NCBI GenBank assembly: GCA_027484105.1
Contig: JAIXUG010000005.1
Location: forward strand, 124,001-188,000
Direction of reading: 5' to 3'
Origin: Comamonadaceae bacterium
GTDB lineage: Bacteria > Pseudomonadota > Gammaproteobacteria > Burkholderiales > Burkholderiaceae_C
Length of the DNA: 64,000 nt
Notes under the pieces: generated by a model
Databases searched by the model: none
Seen by the model: only the letters and a program-made list of their open reading frames with translations
What the model was told of the DNA's origin: nothing
Shown here: in pieces, positions 8,537-16,975 of the stretch
Numbering within the stretch: position 1 is the stretch's first letter
How the letters are laid out: every line of letters starts with the position of its first letter
Program-made: the position numbers and the translations under genes

Positions 8537-10312
8537 ATGGCCCTGACTCTGGAACAACTCAACAGCGCCAGCCGAGAAGCAGCGGCCAAGCTGCTCGACG
8601 GCCTGTACGAGCATTCGCCCTGGATTGCCGAGCAGGCGCTCAACGAACGCCCCTTCACCTCGCTGGCGCACCTCAAGCACACCATGTGCGAAGTGCTGGC
8701 GCACGCCGGGCGCGACGCGCAGCTGGGCTTGATCCGCGCCCACCCGGAGCTCGCGGGCAAGGCCATGGTCAGCAAAACGCTCACCGCCGAATCCACCAAC
8801 GAACAATCCAAGGCGGGCTTGACCGACTGCACGCCCGAAGAATTCGCCAAGATCCAAAAACTCAACGCCGACTACAACGCCAAGTTCGGCTGGCCCTTCA
8901 TCCTGGCCGTGCGCGGCCCGCGTGGCGTGGGCTTGAGCAAACAACAGATCATTGAGGCCTTTGAGCGCCGCCTGTTCGGCCACCCCGACATGGAGTTGGC
9001 GGAGTGCCTGCGCAACATCCACCGCATCGCCGAAATCCGCCTGAACGACAAGTTTGGCCTGGAACCCACGTTGGGCCACCAGGTCTGGGACTGGCAAGAA
9101 AAGCTGGCCCAGCACAGTGACCCCGGCTTTGCTGAAAAGGGCCAACTCACTGTCACCTACCTCACCGATGCCCACCGCGCCTGCGCCCAGCGCATCACGC
9201 AAAACATGCGCGACTGCGGTTTTGATGAGGTGTACACCGACGCCGTGGGCAACGTGGTGGGCCGCTACCACCCCGCCACTGCCGGTGCCAAATACCTGAT
9301 GACGGGCAGCCACTACGACACCGTGCGCAACGGCGGCAAGTACGACGGCCGCTTGGGCATCTTTGTGCCCATGGCCTGTGTGCAGCAGCTGCACCAGCAG
9401 GGCAAGCGTTTGCCCTTTGGTATCGAGGTCGTCGCCTTTGCCGAAGAAGAAGGCCAGCGCTACAAGGCCACCTTCCTCGGCTCAGGTGCGCTCATTGGCC
9501 AGTTCAACCCCGCCTGGTTGGACCAGCAAGACGCCGACGGCATCACCATGCGCGCCGCCATGCAGCACGCGGGCCTGTGCATCGACGACATCCCCAAAAT
9601 CCAGCGCGACCCGGCGCAGTACCTCGGCTTTATCGAGGTGCACATCGAGCAAGGCCCGGTGCTCAATGAAGTGAACATCCCGCTGGGCGTGGTCACGTCT
9701 ATCAACGGCAGCGTGCGTTACCTGTGCGAGGTCTTCGGCACCGCCAGCCACGCAGGCACCACCCCCATGGACCACCGCCGCGACGCGGCCTGCGCTGTGG
9801 CCGAACTCGCGCTCTACATGGAGCAACGCGCCGCCCAAGACGGCGACAGCGTGGCGACGATGGGCCAACTGCAAGTGCCCAATGGCTCGATCAACGTCGT
9901 GCCAGGCCGCTGCCTGTTTAGCCTGGACATGCGCGCACCCACCGACGCGCAACGCGACGCGCTGGTGGCCGACGTGATGGCACAACTCGACCACATTGCC
10001 GAGCGCCGTGGCGTGCGCGTCAAAACTGAGCTGACCATGAGCGCGGCCGCTGCACCGAGTGCCCCCGAATGGCAAGCGCGCTGGGAGCGTGCCGTGAGCG
10101 CCTTGGGCGTGCCGCTGTTCAAACTGCCCAGCGGCGCAGGCCACGACGCCATGAAGCTGCACGAAGTCATGCCGCAAGCCATGCTGTTTGTGCGCGGCGA
10201 AAACGGGGGCATCAGCCACAACCCACGCGAATCGACCACCAGCGACGACATGCAACTGTGTGTCGACGCCTTCACCCATGTTTTGAACCAACTTGCAACG
10301 GAATTGTCATGA
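8537..10312 (+). CDS. OHCU decarboxylase / allantoate amidohydrolase fusion
   Basis: A 591-residue two-domain protein. Residues 1-175 are UraD, which decarboxylates OHCU to S-allantoin: RAHPELAGK (His69) and ESTNEQ (85-90) are its active-site segments. Residues from about 180 are an AllC-type M20 amidohydrolase that removes ammonia from allantoate: GSHYDTV (His259, Asp261), YDGRLGI (Asp270), AEEEGQR (303-308), EVHIEQGP and the late GAGHDAM supply the usual metal and catalytic residues. Both domains look intact. One polypeptide therefore covers the steps before and after PuuE. The ATG is two bases after the puuE stop, and its own stop overlaps the next gene's ATG. Confidence 0.92.
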   Translation: MALTLEQLNSASREAAAKLLDGLYEHSPWIAEQALNERPFTSLAHLKHTMCEVLAHAGRDAQLGLIRAHPELAGKAMVSKTLTAESTNEQSKAGLTDCTPEEFAKIQKLNADYNAKFGWPFILAVRGPRGVGLSKQQIIEAFERRLFGHPDMELAECLRNIHRIAEIRLNDKFGLEPTLGHQVWDWQEKLAQHSDPGFAEKGQLTVTYLTDAHRACAQRITQNMRDCGFDEVYTDAVGNVVGRYHPATAGAKYLMTGSHYDTVRNGGKYDGRLGIFVPMACVQQLHQQGKRLPFGIEVVAFAEEEGQRYKATFLGSGALIGQFNPAWLDQQDADGITMRAAMQHAGLCIDDIPKIQRDPAQYLGFIEVHIEQGPVLNEVNIPLGVVTSINGSVRYLCEVFGTASHAGTTPMDHRRDAACAVAELALYMEQRAAQDGDSVATMGQLQVPNGSINVVPGRCLFSLDMRAPTDAQRDALVADVMAQLDHIAERRGVRVKTELTMSAAAAPSAPEWQARWERAVSALGVPLFKLPSGAGHDAMKLHEVMPQAMLFVRGENGGISHNPRESTTSDDMQLCVDAFTHVLNQLATELS

Positions 10313-11562
10313 GCGTTACCGAAAACCAATACCAACAACTCGACGCCTGGATCGACGCTCACTTTGACGAGCAAGTCAAGTTCATGCAGGCGCTGGTGCA
10401 AGTGCCCACCGACACCCCACCCGGCAACAACGCACCCCACGCCGAGCGCACCGCCGAACTGCTGCAGCCCATGGGCTTTGTCGCCGAAAAGCACACCGTG
10501 CCCACAGCCGAGGTGAAAGCCTACGGCCTCGAATCCATCACCAACCTGATCGTTCGCCGCAAATATGGCGAAGGCAAAACCATTGCCCTGAACGCGCACG
10601 GCGACGTGGTGCCACCCGGCGAAGGCTGGACACACCCGCCCTATGGCGGCGAAATCCACAACGGCGCGATGTACGGCCGCGCCACTGCCGTGAGCAAGTG
10701 CGACTTCTCCACCTTCACCTTTGCCACGCGCGCGCTCGAATCGCTCAAGGCCCCATTGAAGGGCGGCGTGGAACTGCACTTCACCTACGACGAGGAGTTT
10801 GGCGGCGAAATGGGCCCCGGTTGGCTGCTGGCCAAGGGCCTGACCCAACCCGATTTGATGATCGCCGCAGGCTTTTCCTACCAAGTGGTCACCGCGCACA
10901 ACGGCTGCCTGCAAATGGAAGTCACCGTGCAAGGCGAGATGTCGCACGCGGCCATCCCCGACAGCGGCACCGACGCGCTGCAAGGCGCGGTGCACATCCT
11001 GAACGCCCTGCTCTCTCTCAACACGCAATACCTGAAGGTCACGTCCAAGGTCGAGGGCATCAGCCACCCTTATTTGAACGTGGGCCTGATCGAAGGCGGC
11101 ACCAACACCAACGTGGTGCCCGGCAAAGTCAGCTTCAAGCTCGACCGCCGCATGATCCCCGAAGAGAACCCCGCAGAAGTCGAAGCCAGCATCCGCCAGA
11201 CCATTGCAGACGCGGCGGCCAGCTTCAAGCCCCCACGCGGCGGCCATGTGCTGAAAGTGGATGTGCGCCGCATGCTGCTGGCCAACGCCATGAAACCTCT
11301 GCCCGGTAACAAGCCACTGGTGGACGCGATCCAGAAACACGGCGGTCAGGTCTTTGGTGAAGCCATCCCCGCCATCGGCACACCGCTGTACACCGACGTG
11401 CGCCTGTATGTGGAGCGCGGCATTCCCGGCGTGATCTACGGCGCAGGCCCCCGCACCGTGCTCGAATCCAACGCCAAACGCGCCGACGAGCATGTGCAAC
11501 TCCTTGACCTGCGACGCGCGACCAAGGTGGTGGCGCGCACCTTGCTGGATTTGCTCAGCTGA
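10309..11562 (+). CDS. M20-family protein with non-canonical metal site
   Basis: A 417-residue ArgE/DapE-type protein whose ATG overlaps the preceding stop (ATGA). The first ligand motif NAHGDVVPPGEGW (His97, Asp99) and the catalytic-base region YDEEFGG (161-163) are present, as is the dimerisation-domain His in SHAAIP (213). By contrast the GRGxxD element reads GRATAVSK (123-130), so the bridging Asp is absent. The second-metal Glu element reads AAGFSY (186-191), and the terminal His element reads NAKRADEH (388-395). It may be a specialised hydrolase or a non-catalytic partner in ureide catabolism. The substrate is unknown; carbamoyl or ureido compounds are reasonable guesses from context. 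Confidence 0.8.
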   Translation: MSVTENQYQQLDAWIDAHFDEQVKFMQALVQVPTDTPPGNNAPHAERTAELLQPMGFVAEKHTVPTAEVKAYGLESITNLIVRRKYGEGKTIALNAHGDVVPPGEGWTHPPYGGEIHNGAMYGRATAVSKCDFSTFTFATRALESLKAPLKGGVELHFTYDEEFGGEMGPGWLLAKGLTQPDLMIAAGFSYQVVTAHNGCLQMEVTVQGEMSHAAIPDSGTDALQGAVHILNALLSLNTQYLKVTSKVEGISHPYLNVGLIEGGTNTNVVPGKVSFKLDRRMIPEENPAEVEASIRQTIADAAASFKPPRGGHVLKVDVRRMLLANAMKPLPGNKPLVDAIQKHGGQVFGEAIPAIGTPLYTDVRLYVERGIPGVIYGAGPRTVLESNAKRADEHVQLLDLRRATKVVARTLLDLLS

Positions 11563-11590
11563 CAGATTTCACATCCGTCACATCAACCCC

Positions 11591-11614
11591 AAGCAGGCCC
11601 GCTCGGGTCTGCTT
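11591..11614. terminator. Stem-loop between convergent genes
   Basis: Eleven-base arms at 11591-11601 and 11604-11614 with one G-T pair and a two-base loop, in the 67-base gap between the M20 gene and the convergent FadJ-like gene. No T tract follows on either strand, so terminator activity is uncertain. Confidence 0.4.
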
Positions 11615-11629
11615 GGTTCAAACAATCCG

Positions 11630-13789
11630 TCAGTACACCGGCTGGTGTTGCTTCAAGCTGGCGATCACGTCCTCCGTCAGCACAAACCCCGCACCATACT
11701 TCGCAGCCAGTTCAGCGCAGCGCTTGGCGAATGCATCCACCCCCTGCCCATAGATGAACTGCAGCGCGCCACCTGTCCAGGCCGGAAAGCCGATGCCGAA
11801 GATCGAGCCGATGTTGCCGTCGTGCACCGAGGTCAGCACGCCTTCTTGCAAACAGCGGGCGGTCTCCACGGCTTGGCGGTACAGCAGGCGGTCTTTGATG
11901 TCTTGCTGGCTATAGGCCACGTCGGCTTTTTCAAAGCGGGTTTTCAGTTCAGGCCACAGCACTTTTTTCTGCCCAGCGGGGTAGTCGTAAAAACCACCGC
12001 CTGCGGCGCGGCCGGGGCGCTTGAGTTCTTTGACCATGCGCTCGACCAACAGCTCACCAGGCGTGGCGGTGTGGGTTTTGCCTTCTTTGGCCAAGTCTTC
12101 GCGGGTTTGGTCCAGCACATGCACCGACAGCGACAGCGCCGTCTCGTCCAGCACCGCGAGCGGGCCCACCGGCATGCCCACTTGCATGGCCAGGTTTTCG
12201 ATCACCGGGGCGGGGATGCCCTCGCCCAACATGGCCGCGCCTTCCATCACAAAGGTGCCAAAGGTGCGGCTGGTGTAAAAGCCGCGCGAATCGTTCACCA
12301 CGATGGGCAGCTTGCCCAGCGCCTGCACGTAGTCGTACGCACGGGCGATGGTTTCGTCGTCGGTCTGCGCGCCGCGAATGATCTCCACCAGCTGCATCTT
12401 GTCGACGGGGCTGAAGAAATGGATGCCGACAAATTTGTTCGCATTGGCGCTGGCGTTAGCCAGGCCGCTGATGGGCAAGGTGGAGGTGTTGCTGGCAAAG
12501 AAGCCACCCTCGGCGAGCATGGGCTCGGCCTCTTGCGTGACGCGGGCCTTGAGTTCGCGGTTTTCAAACACGGCCTCGATGATCAGATCGCAACCTTTCA
12601 GGTCAGCGGCGCTGGCCGTGGGCTGGATCAGTGACAACAAAGCCGCCTGTTTGTCCGCCGTCATGCGGCCTTTGTCCACGCGCTTTTGTGTGAGCTTGTG
12701 GCTGTAGGCCTTGCCTTTTTCAGCGGCTTCAACGCTCACGTCTTTGAGCACGGTGGCGATGCCTTTGCTGGCTTGAGCGTACGCGATGCCCGAACCCATC
12801 ATGCCCGCGCCCAAAATGCCCACTTTTTGCGGCTTGTAGCGCGGCGCAGCTTTGGGGCGGCTTTGGCCGCCCTTGATGCTGTTCATGTTGAAGAAGAAGG
12901 TGTTGATCATGTTGCGCGCCACCTGGCTGGTCATGAGGCCTGCGAGGTAACGGCTTTCGATGCGCATGGCGGTGTCAAAGTCCACCATCGCGCCTTCGAC
13001 CATGGCGGCCAGCGCCGCTTCGGGGGCGGGGTAGAGGCCGCGTGTTTTTTGCTTGAGCACGGCCGGAGCCACGCTGAGCATGCCCGCGATCTTGGGGTTG
13101 CTGGGCGTACCACCGGGCATTTTGTAGTCCTTGCGGTCCCACAGGTGTCGGGCCGCTTCGGGCTGGCCTTGGGCTGCGGCGATGTGCGCCAAAGCGCGAG
13201 GGCGCAGCTGGTCATCGCTGGCCACCAGTTCGTGCACCAGGCCCAATTTTTGGGCTTCTTCGGGGCCAAAGAGTTTGCTCTCCAGCACATAAGGCTGCGC
13301 GGCCAGCAGGCCCAGCTGGCGCGTCATCTTGGTGATGCCGCCAGCGCCGGGAATCAGACCCAGCGTGACTTCGGGCAGACCAAACTGTGTTTTGGGGTTG
13401 GCCGTGGCGATGCGGTGGTGGCCGATCAAAGCCACTTCCCAGCCGCCGCCCAGCGCCGCGCCATTGAGGCAGCTGACCACCGGCACGCCCAGCGTCTCGA
13501 TGGTGCGAAAGCTTTTCTTCATGCTTTCGATCTCGGCATAGACGCGCACACCGTCAGAGGCTTGCGAGCGCATCACGCCTTTCAGGTCGGCCCCTGCAAA
13601 AAACGTGGACTTGGCCGAGGCCAGGATCACGCCCTGGATGCTGGCCTTGTCTTTGAGTAACTGCTCGGCCGCCTGGGCCAAATCGGCCTGCCATTGCAGG
13701 CACATGGTGTTGACCGGCGAGCCCTGCTCGTCAAAGGTGATGGTGGCGATGCCGTCCGCCAGTTCGTAGCGCAGTGTTTTCAAAATCAT
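11630..13789 (-). CDS. 3-hydroxyacyl-CoA dehydrogenase / enoyl-CoA hydratase (FadJ/FadB-like)
   Basis: A 719-residue bifunctional beta-oxidation enzyme. The N-terminal crotonase domain has LGGGWEVAL (Glu118) and LPEVTLGLIPGAGG (Glu140), so both hydratase glutamates are present. The NAD-binding fold begins with GILGAGMMGSG (GxGxxG at 327-332) and the dehydrogenase catalytic His lies in HFFSPVDKM (457). The start ATG at 13789 follows GGGAG, and it lies 16 bases after the thiolase stop, so the two form an operon that performs hydration, oxidation and thiolysis of acyl-CoA chains. The longer in-frame reading upstream would run back over the thiolase and was rejected. Confidence 0.93.
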   Translation of the reverse strand: MILKTLRYELADGIATITFDEQGSPVNTMCLQWQADLAQAAEQLLKDKASIQGVILASAKSTFFAGADLKGVMRSQASDGVRVYAEIESMKKSFRTIETLGVPVVSCLNGAALGGGWEVALIGHHRIATANPKTQFGLPEVTLGLIPGAGGITKMTRQLGLLAAQPYVLESKLFGPEEAQKLGLVHELVASDDQLRPRALAHIAAAQGQPEAARHLWDRKDYKMPGGTPSNPKIAGMLSVAPAVLKQKTRGLYPAPEAALAAMVEGAMVDFDTAMRIESRYLAGLMTSQVARNMINTFFFNMNSIKGGQSRPKAAPRYKPQKVGILGAGMMGSGIAYAQASKGIATVLKDVSVEAAEKGKAYSHKLTQKRVDKGRMTADKQAALLSLIQPTASAADLKGCDLIIEAVFENRELKARVTQEAEPMLAEGGFFASNTSTLPISGLANASANANKFVGIHFFSPVDKMQLVEIIRGAQTDDETIARAYDYVQALGKLPIVVNDSRGFYTSRTFGTFVMEGAAMLGEGIPAPVIENLAMQVGMPVGPLAVLDETALSLSVHVLDQTREDLAKEGKTHTATPGELLVERMVKELKRPGRAAGGGFYDYPAGQKKVLWPELKTRFEKADVAYSQQDIKDRLLYRQAVETARCLQEGVLTSVHDGNIGSIFGIGFPAWTGGALQFIYGQGVDAFAKRCAELAAKYGAGFVLTEDVIASLKQHQPVY

Positions 13790-13805
13790 TTTGATGTCTC
13801 CCCGA

Positions 13806-15011
13806 TCAAACGCGTTCAACGATGGTGGCAATGCCCATGCCGCCGCCCACACACAAAGTGGCCAAGCCGTAGCGCAATTGGCGGCGGTGCAGCTCGTCAA
13901 TCAGAATGCCCAAAATCATCGCGCCCGTGGCCCCCAGAGGGTGGCCCATGGCGATCGCGCCGCCGTTGACGTTGACCTTGTCGTGCGGCACGCCCATCTC
14001 TTGCATGAACTTCATGGGCACGGCGGCAAAGGCTTCGTTCACCTCGAACAAATCGATTTGGTCGATCGTCAGGCCCGCCTTGGCCAGCGCCTTGCGGGCG
14101 GCGGGCATGGGGCCAGTGAGCATGATGGTCGGGTCAGCGCCCGACAAGGCCACCGACACGATGCGCGCACGCGGCGTGAGGCCGTGGGTTTTGCCAGCGG
14201 CCTCTGACCCGATCAACACCGCCGCTGCACCGTCCACGATGCCCGACGAGTTGCCCGCGTGGTGCACATGGTGGATGCGCTCGACCTGCGGGTAGCGCTG
14301 CAAGGCCACCGCGTCAAAGCCCATCGCGCCCAGTTGTTCGAACGAAGCTTTGAGGCCGCCCAGTGTTTCCACCGTGGTGCTGGGCTTGATGAATTCGTCT
14401 TGCGCCAAGATGACCTGGCCCAGCTTGTCTTTGACCGGAACAACCGAGCCATCGAAGTAGCCCGCTGCTCGCGCGGCCGTGGCGCGCTTTTGCGATTCGA
14501 CCGCATAGGCGTCCACATCGTGACGGCTGAAACCGCTCATGGTGGCGATCAAATCAGCGCCAATGCCTTGCGGCACAAACAGCGTGGCGCTGTTGGTCTC
14601 GGGGTCTTGCGCCCAGGCGCCGCCGTCCGAGCCAATCGGCACGCGGCTCATGCTCTCAAGGCCGCCCGCGACGACCAGGTCTTCCCAGCCGCTGCGCACC
14701 TTCATGGCGGCGGTGTTGACCGCTTCCAGGCCCGAGGCGCAAAAGCGATTGAGCTGCACGCCCGAGCAGCGCCAGTCCCAGCCCGCGGCCAGCGCGGCCA
14801 CCTTGGGGATCACCGAGCCCTGCTCGCCAATGGGCGAGACCACACCCATGACCACGTCGTCCACCGCCGCAGTGTCGAACTGGTTGCGGCTTTGCAGCTC
14901 GCGCAACACGCCCGAGAGCAAGCTGATCGGCTTGACTTCGTGCAGGCTTCCGTCTTTTTTGCCCTTGCCACGCGGTGTGCGTATGGCGTCATAAACAAAT
15001 GCTTCGCTCAT
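13806..15011 (-). CDS. Acetyl-CoA acyltransferase (thiolase)
   Basis: A 401-residue thiolase closing the beta-oxidation cycle. The nucleophilic Cys91 is in [11 protein letters not shown], with GHPLGATGA (His357) and CVGGGMG (Cys387) completing the active site. Transcribed first in the operon with the FadJ-like protein. The 133-base gap to the divergent acyl-CoA dehydrogenase carries a strong inverted repeat. The family is usually named FadA or FadI; I do not assign one because chain-length preference cannot be read here. Confidence 0.93.
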   Translation of the reverse strand: MSEAFVYDAIRTPRGKGKKDGSLHEVKPISLLSGVLRELQSRNQFDTAAVDDVVMGVVSPIGEQGSVIPKVAALAAGWDWRCSGVQLNRFCASGLEAVNTAAMKVRSGWEDLVVAGGLESMSRVPIGSDGGAWAQDPETNSATLFVPQGIGADLIATMSGFSRHDVDAYAVESQKRATAARAAGYFDGSVVPVKDKLGQVILAQDEFIKPSTTVETLGGLKASFEQLGAMGFDAVALQRYPQVERIHHVHHAGNSSGIVDGAAAVLIGSEAAGKTHGLTPRARIVSVALSGADPTIMLTGPMPAARKALAKAGLTIDQIDLFEVNEAFAAVPMKFMQEMGVPHDKVNVNGGAIAMGHPLGATGAMILGILIDELHRRQLRYGLATLCVGGGMGIATIVERV

Positions 15012-15086
15012 GCTGTCTCCTGGGGGTCATCAGGGGGTTTGCCCTGTGTTGCGGGGGGGTTGCGATGTGTTGCAAACAGTATAGAC

Positions 15087-15112
15087 TTTTACCAAGCAAA
15101 CGCTTTGTATAA
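15087..15112. promoter_or_regulatory. Candidate TetR-type operator
   Basis: Imperfect inverted repeat with arms TTTTACCAAGC (15087-15097) and GCTTTGTATAA (15102-15112), 9 of 11 positions complementary across a four-base spacer. It lies between the divergent thiolase and acyl-CoA dehydrogenase genes, two genes from a TetR regulator. Size and symmetry suit a TetR dimer. Confidence 0.5.
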
Positions 15113-15144
15113 ATATTCACTCTTCAGTCCAACAGGTGACAGCC

Positions 15145-16308
15145 ATGATCGAACGCACCCTTTTTACCGCCGACCACGAAGCCTTTCGCGACAGTTTTCG
15201 CCGCTTCATGGACAAGGAAATCGCCCCCCACCACGAGGCCTGGGAAGAGCAGGGCTTCGTGGACCGCGCCGTCTGGAGCAAAGCCGGTGAAAACGGCTTT
15301 TTGTGCATGACCCTGCCCGAGGCCTATGGCGGGTCAGACGCCGACAAGCTGTATTCGGTGGTGCAGATGGAAGAACTCTCGCGCGCCGGTTTCAGTGGCA
15401 TCGGCTACGGCCTGCACAGCGAGATCGTGGCTCCTTACATCCTGCATTACGGCACCGAGGCGCAAAAGCAAAAGTACCTGCCCAAGCTGGCCAGCGGCGA
15501 GATGGTGGGCGCGATCGCCATGAGCGAACCAGCTGCGGGCTCGGACCTGCAAGGCGTCAAAACCACGGCGCTCTTGCAGCCCGATGGCACTTACCTGATC
15601 AACGGCAGCAAGACCTTCATCACCAACGGCTGGCACGCCGATCTGGTGATTTTGGTGGCCAAGACCGACCCGGCCGCGGGCGCCAAAGGCACCAGCTTGT
15701 TTTTGATCGAGCGCGGCATGCCTGGCTTTGAAAAAGGCAAGCGTTTGAAGAAGCTGGGGCTCAAAGCGCAAGACACCTCCGAGCTGTTCTTTGACAACGT
15801 CAAGGTCAGCGCTGACCAGCTGCTGGGCGGCGCGGCCATGCAGGGCAAGGGCTTCATTTGCCTGATGGAGCAGCTGCCTTGGGAGCGCTTGCAGATTGCC
15901 ATTGGCGGCATTGCCGCAGCGCAAGCGGCCATCGACTGGACGGTGCAGTACGTGAAAGACCGCAAGGTGTTTGGCCAAGCCGTGGGCAACTACCAAAACA
16001 CCCGCTACACCCTAGCCGAGCTGCAAACCGAGGTGCAAGTCGCCCGCGTGTTTGTGGACAAGTGCTCTGAACTTTTGCTGCAAGACAAACTCGACACCAC
16101 CACGGCCAGCATGGCCAAGTACTGGTGCTCGGACCTGCAATGCAAGGTGATGGACGAGTGTGTGCAGCTGCACGGCGGCTACGGCTACATGTGGGAATAC
16201 CCCATCACCCGCGCCTATGCCGACGCCCGCGTGCAACGCATCTATGGCGGCACCAACGAGATCATGAAAGAAGTCATTTCGCGCAGCATGGGTTTGGCGG
16301 GGCGTTGA
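15145..16308 (+). CDS. Acyl-CoA dehydrogenase (long-chain/isovaleryl type)
   Basis: A 387-residue flavoprotein that introduces the alpha-beta double bond into an acyl-CoA. FAD and substrate motifs are AMSEPAAGSD and TFITNGWHAD. The C-terminal YGGTNEIMKE has Gly where medium-chain enzymes carry their base, and the likely base is Glu247 in LPWERL, as in long-chain and isovaleryl-CoA dehydrogenases. I start at the ATG at 15145, nine bases downstream of an AGG-containing leader; another ATG three codons upstream is possible. It is the first gene downstream of the inverted repeat and lies four bases before the TetR gene. Confidence 0.9.
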   Translation: MIERTLFTADHEAFRDSFRRFMDKEIAPHHEAWEEQGFVDRAVWSKAGENGFLCMTLPEAYGGSDADKLYSVVQMEELSRAGFSGIGYGLHSEIVAPYILHYGTEAQKQKYLPKLASGEMVGAIAMSEPAAGSDLQGVKTTALLQPDGTYLINGSKTFITNGWHADLVILVAKTDPAAGAKGTSLFLIERGMPGFEKGKRLKKLGLKAQDTSELFFDNVKVSADQLLGGAAMQGKGFICLMEQLPWERLQIAIGGIAAAQAAIDWTVQYVKDRKVFGQAVGNYQNTRYTLAELQTEVQVARVFVDKCSELLLQDKLDTTTASMAKYWCSDLQCKVMDECVQLHGGYGYMWEYPITRAYADARVQRIYGGTNEIMKEVISRSMGLAGR

Positions 16309-16312
16309 ACGC

Positions 16313-16975
16313 ATGGCTGAATTGGCTGAACCCAAGCGCGCACGCGGTAGGCCTCGCAAGACCGAGGACGAGCGCGACGACGGCAACCGGCGGCAAGCGC
16401 TGATCTCGGCGGCGGCGCAGCTGTTTCACCGCAAGGGTTACGACGCCACCAGCACCCGCGAAATCGCGGCGCTGGTGGGCATGCAGCCGGGCTCACCTTT
16501 TTATCACTTCGGCAACAAACAAGACCTGTTGTTGGCAGTGATGGTCGAAGGCATGAAGCAAGCCAGCCAGCGCCAAGAAGCCGCCCGCGCGGGTCTGCCT
16601 GAGGATCTGCCCCCACGCGAACAACTGCGCGCCCTGATCCGCAACCAGTTCGATGTGCTGCTGGGGCCTGACAGCGACTTCATCCCGGTGATGCTGTACG
16701 AATGGCGGTCCCTCAATTTAGAGCAGCGCCAGACCATCACGCAAATCAAGGACGACTACGAAGCCGCCTGGACGCCCGTGCTGCAAGCGCTGCACGCCCG
16801 TGGGCAGTTGCAAGCCCCGGTGCAGCTGGCGCGCTTGATGATTTTTGGCGCGCTCAACTGGTCGGTGCAGTGGTACCAGCCGCCCGCACCCACAACGCAG
16901 AAAAGATCCCCACGCGCCTCGCTGGACGATTTGACCGATGCCGCACTGGCCTTGTTTTTGAGAGACCCCACATGA
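16313..16975 (+). CDS. TetR-family transcriptional regulator
   Basis: A 220-residue repressor-type protein. A basic N-terminal arm (KRARGRPRK) precedes a TetR helix-turn-helix at about residues 25-75, ending in GSPFYHFGNKQDLL. The rest is a helical ligand-binding domain. It overlaps the SDR gene's ATG by four bases, so it is in the same operon as the enzymes. In Pseudomonas the terpene cluster is controlled by the TetR protein AtuR; this gene occupies the equivalent place. It probably senses an acyl-CoA intermediate and binds the repeat at 15087, but that is inference. Confidence 0.88.
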   Translation: MAELAEPKRARGRPRKTEDERDDGNRRQALISAAAQLFHRKGYDATSTREIAALVGMQPGSPFYHFGNKQDLLLAVMVEGMKQASQRQEAARAGLPEDLPPREQLRALIRNQFDVLLGPDSDFIPVMLYEWRSLNLEQRQTITQIKDDYEAAWTPVLQALHARGQLQAPVQLARLMIFGALNWSVQWYQPPAPTTQKRSPRASLDDLTDAALALFLRDPT

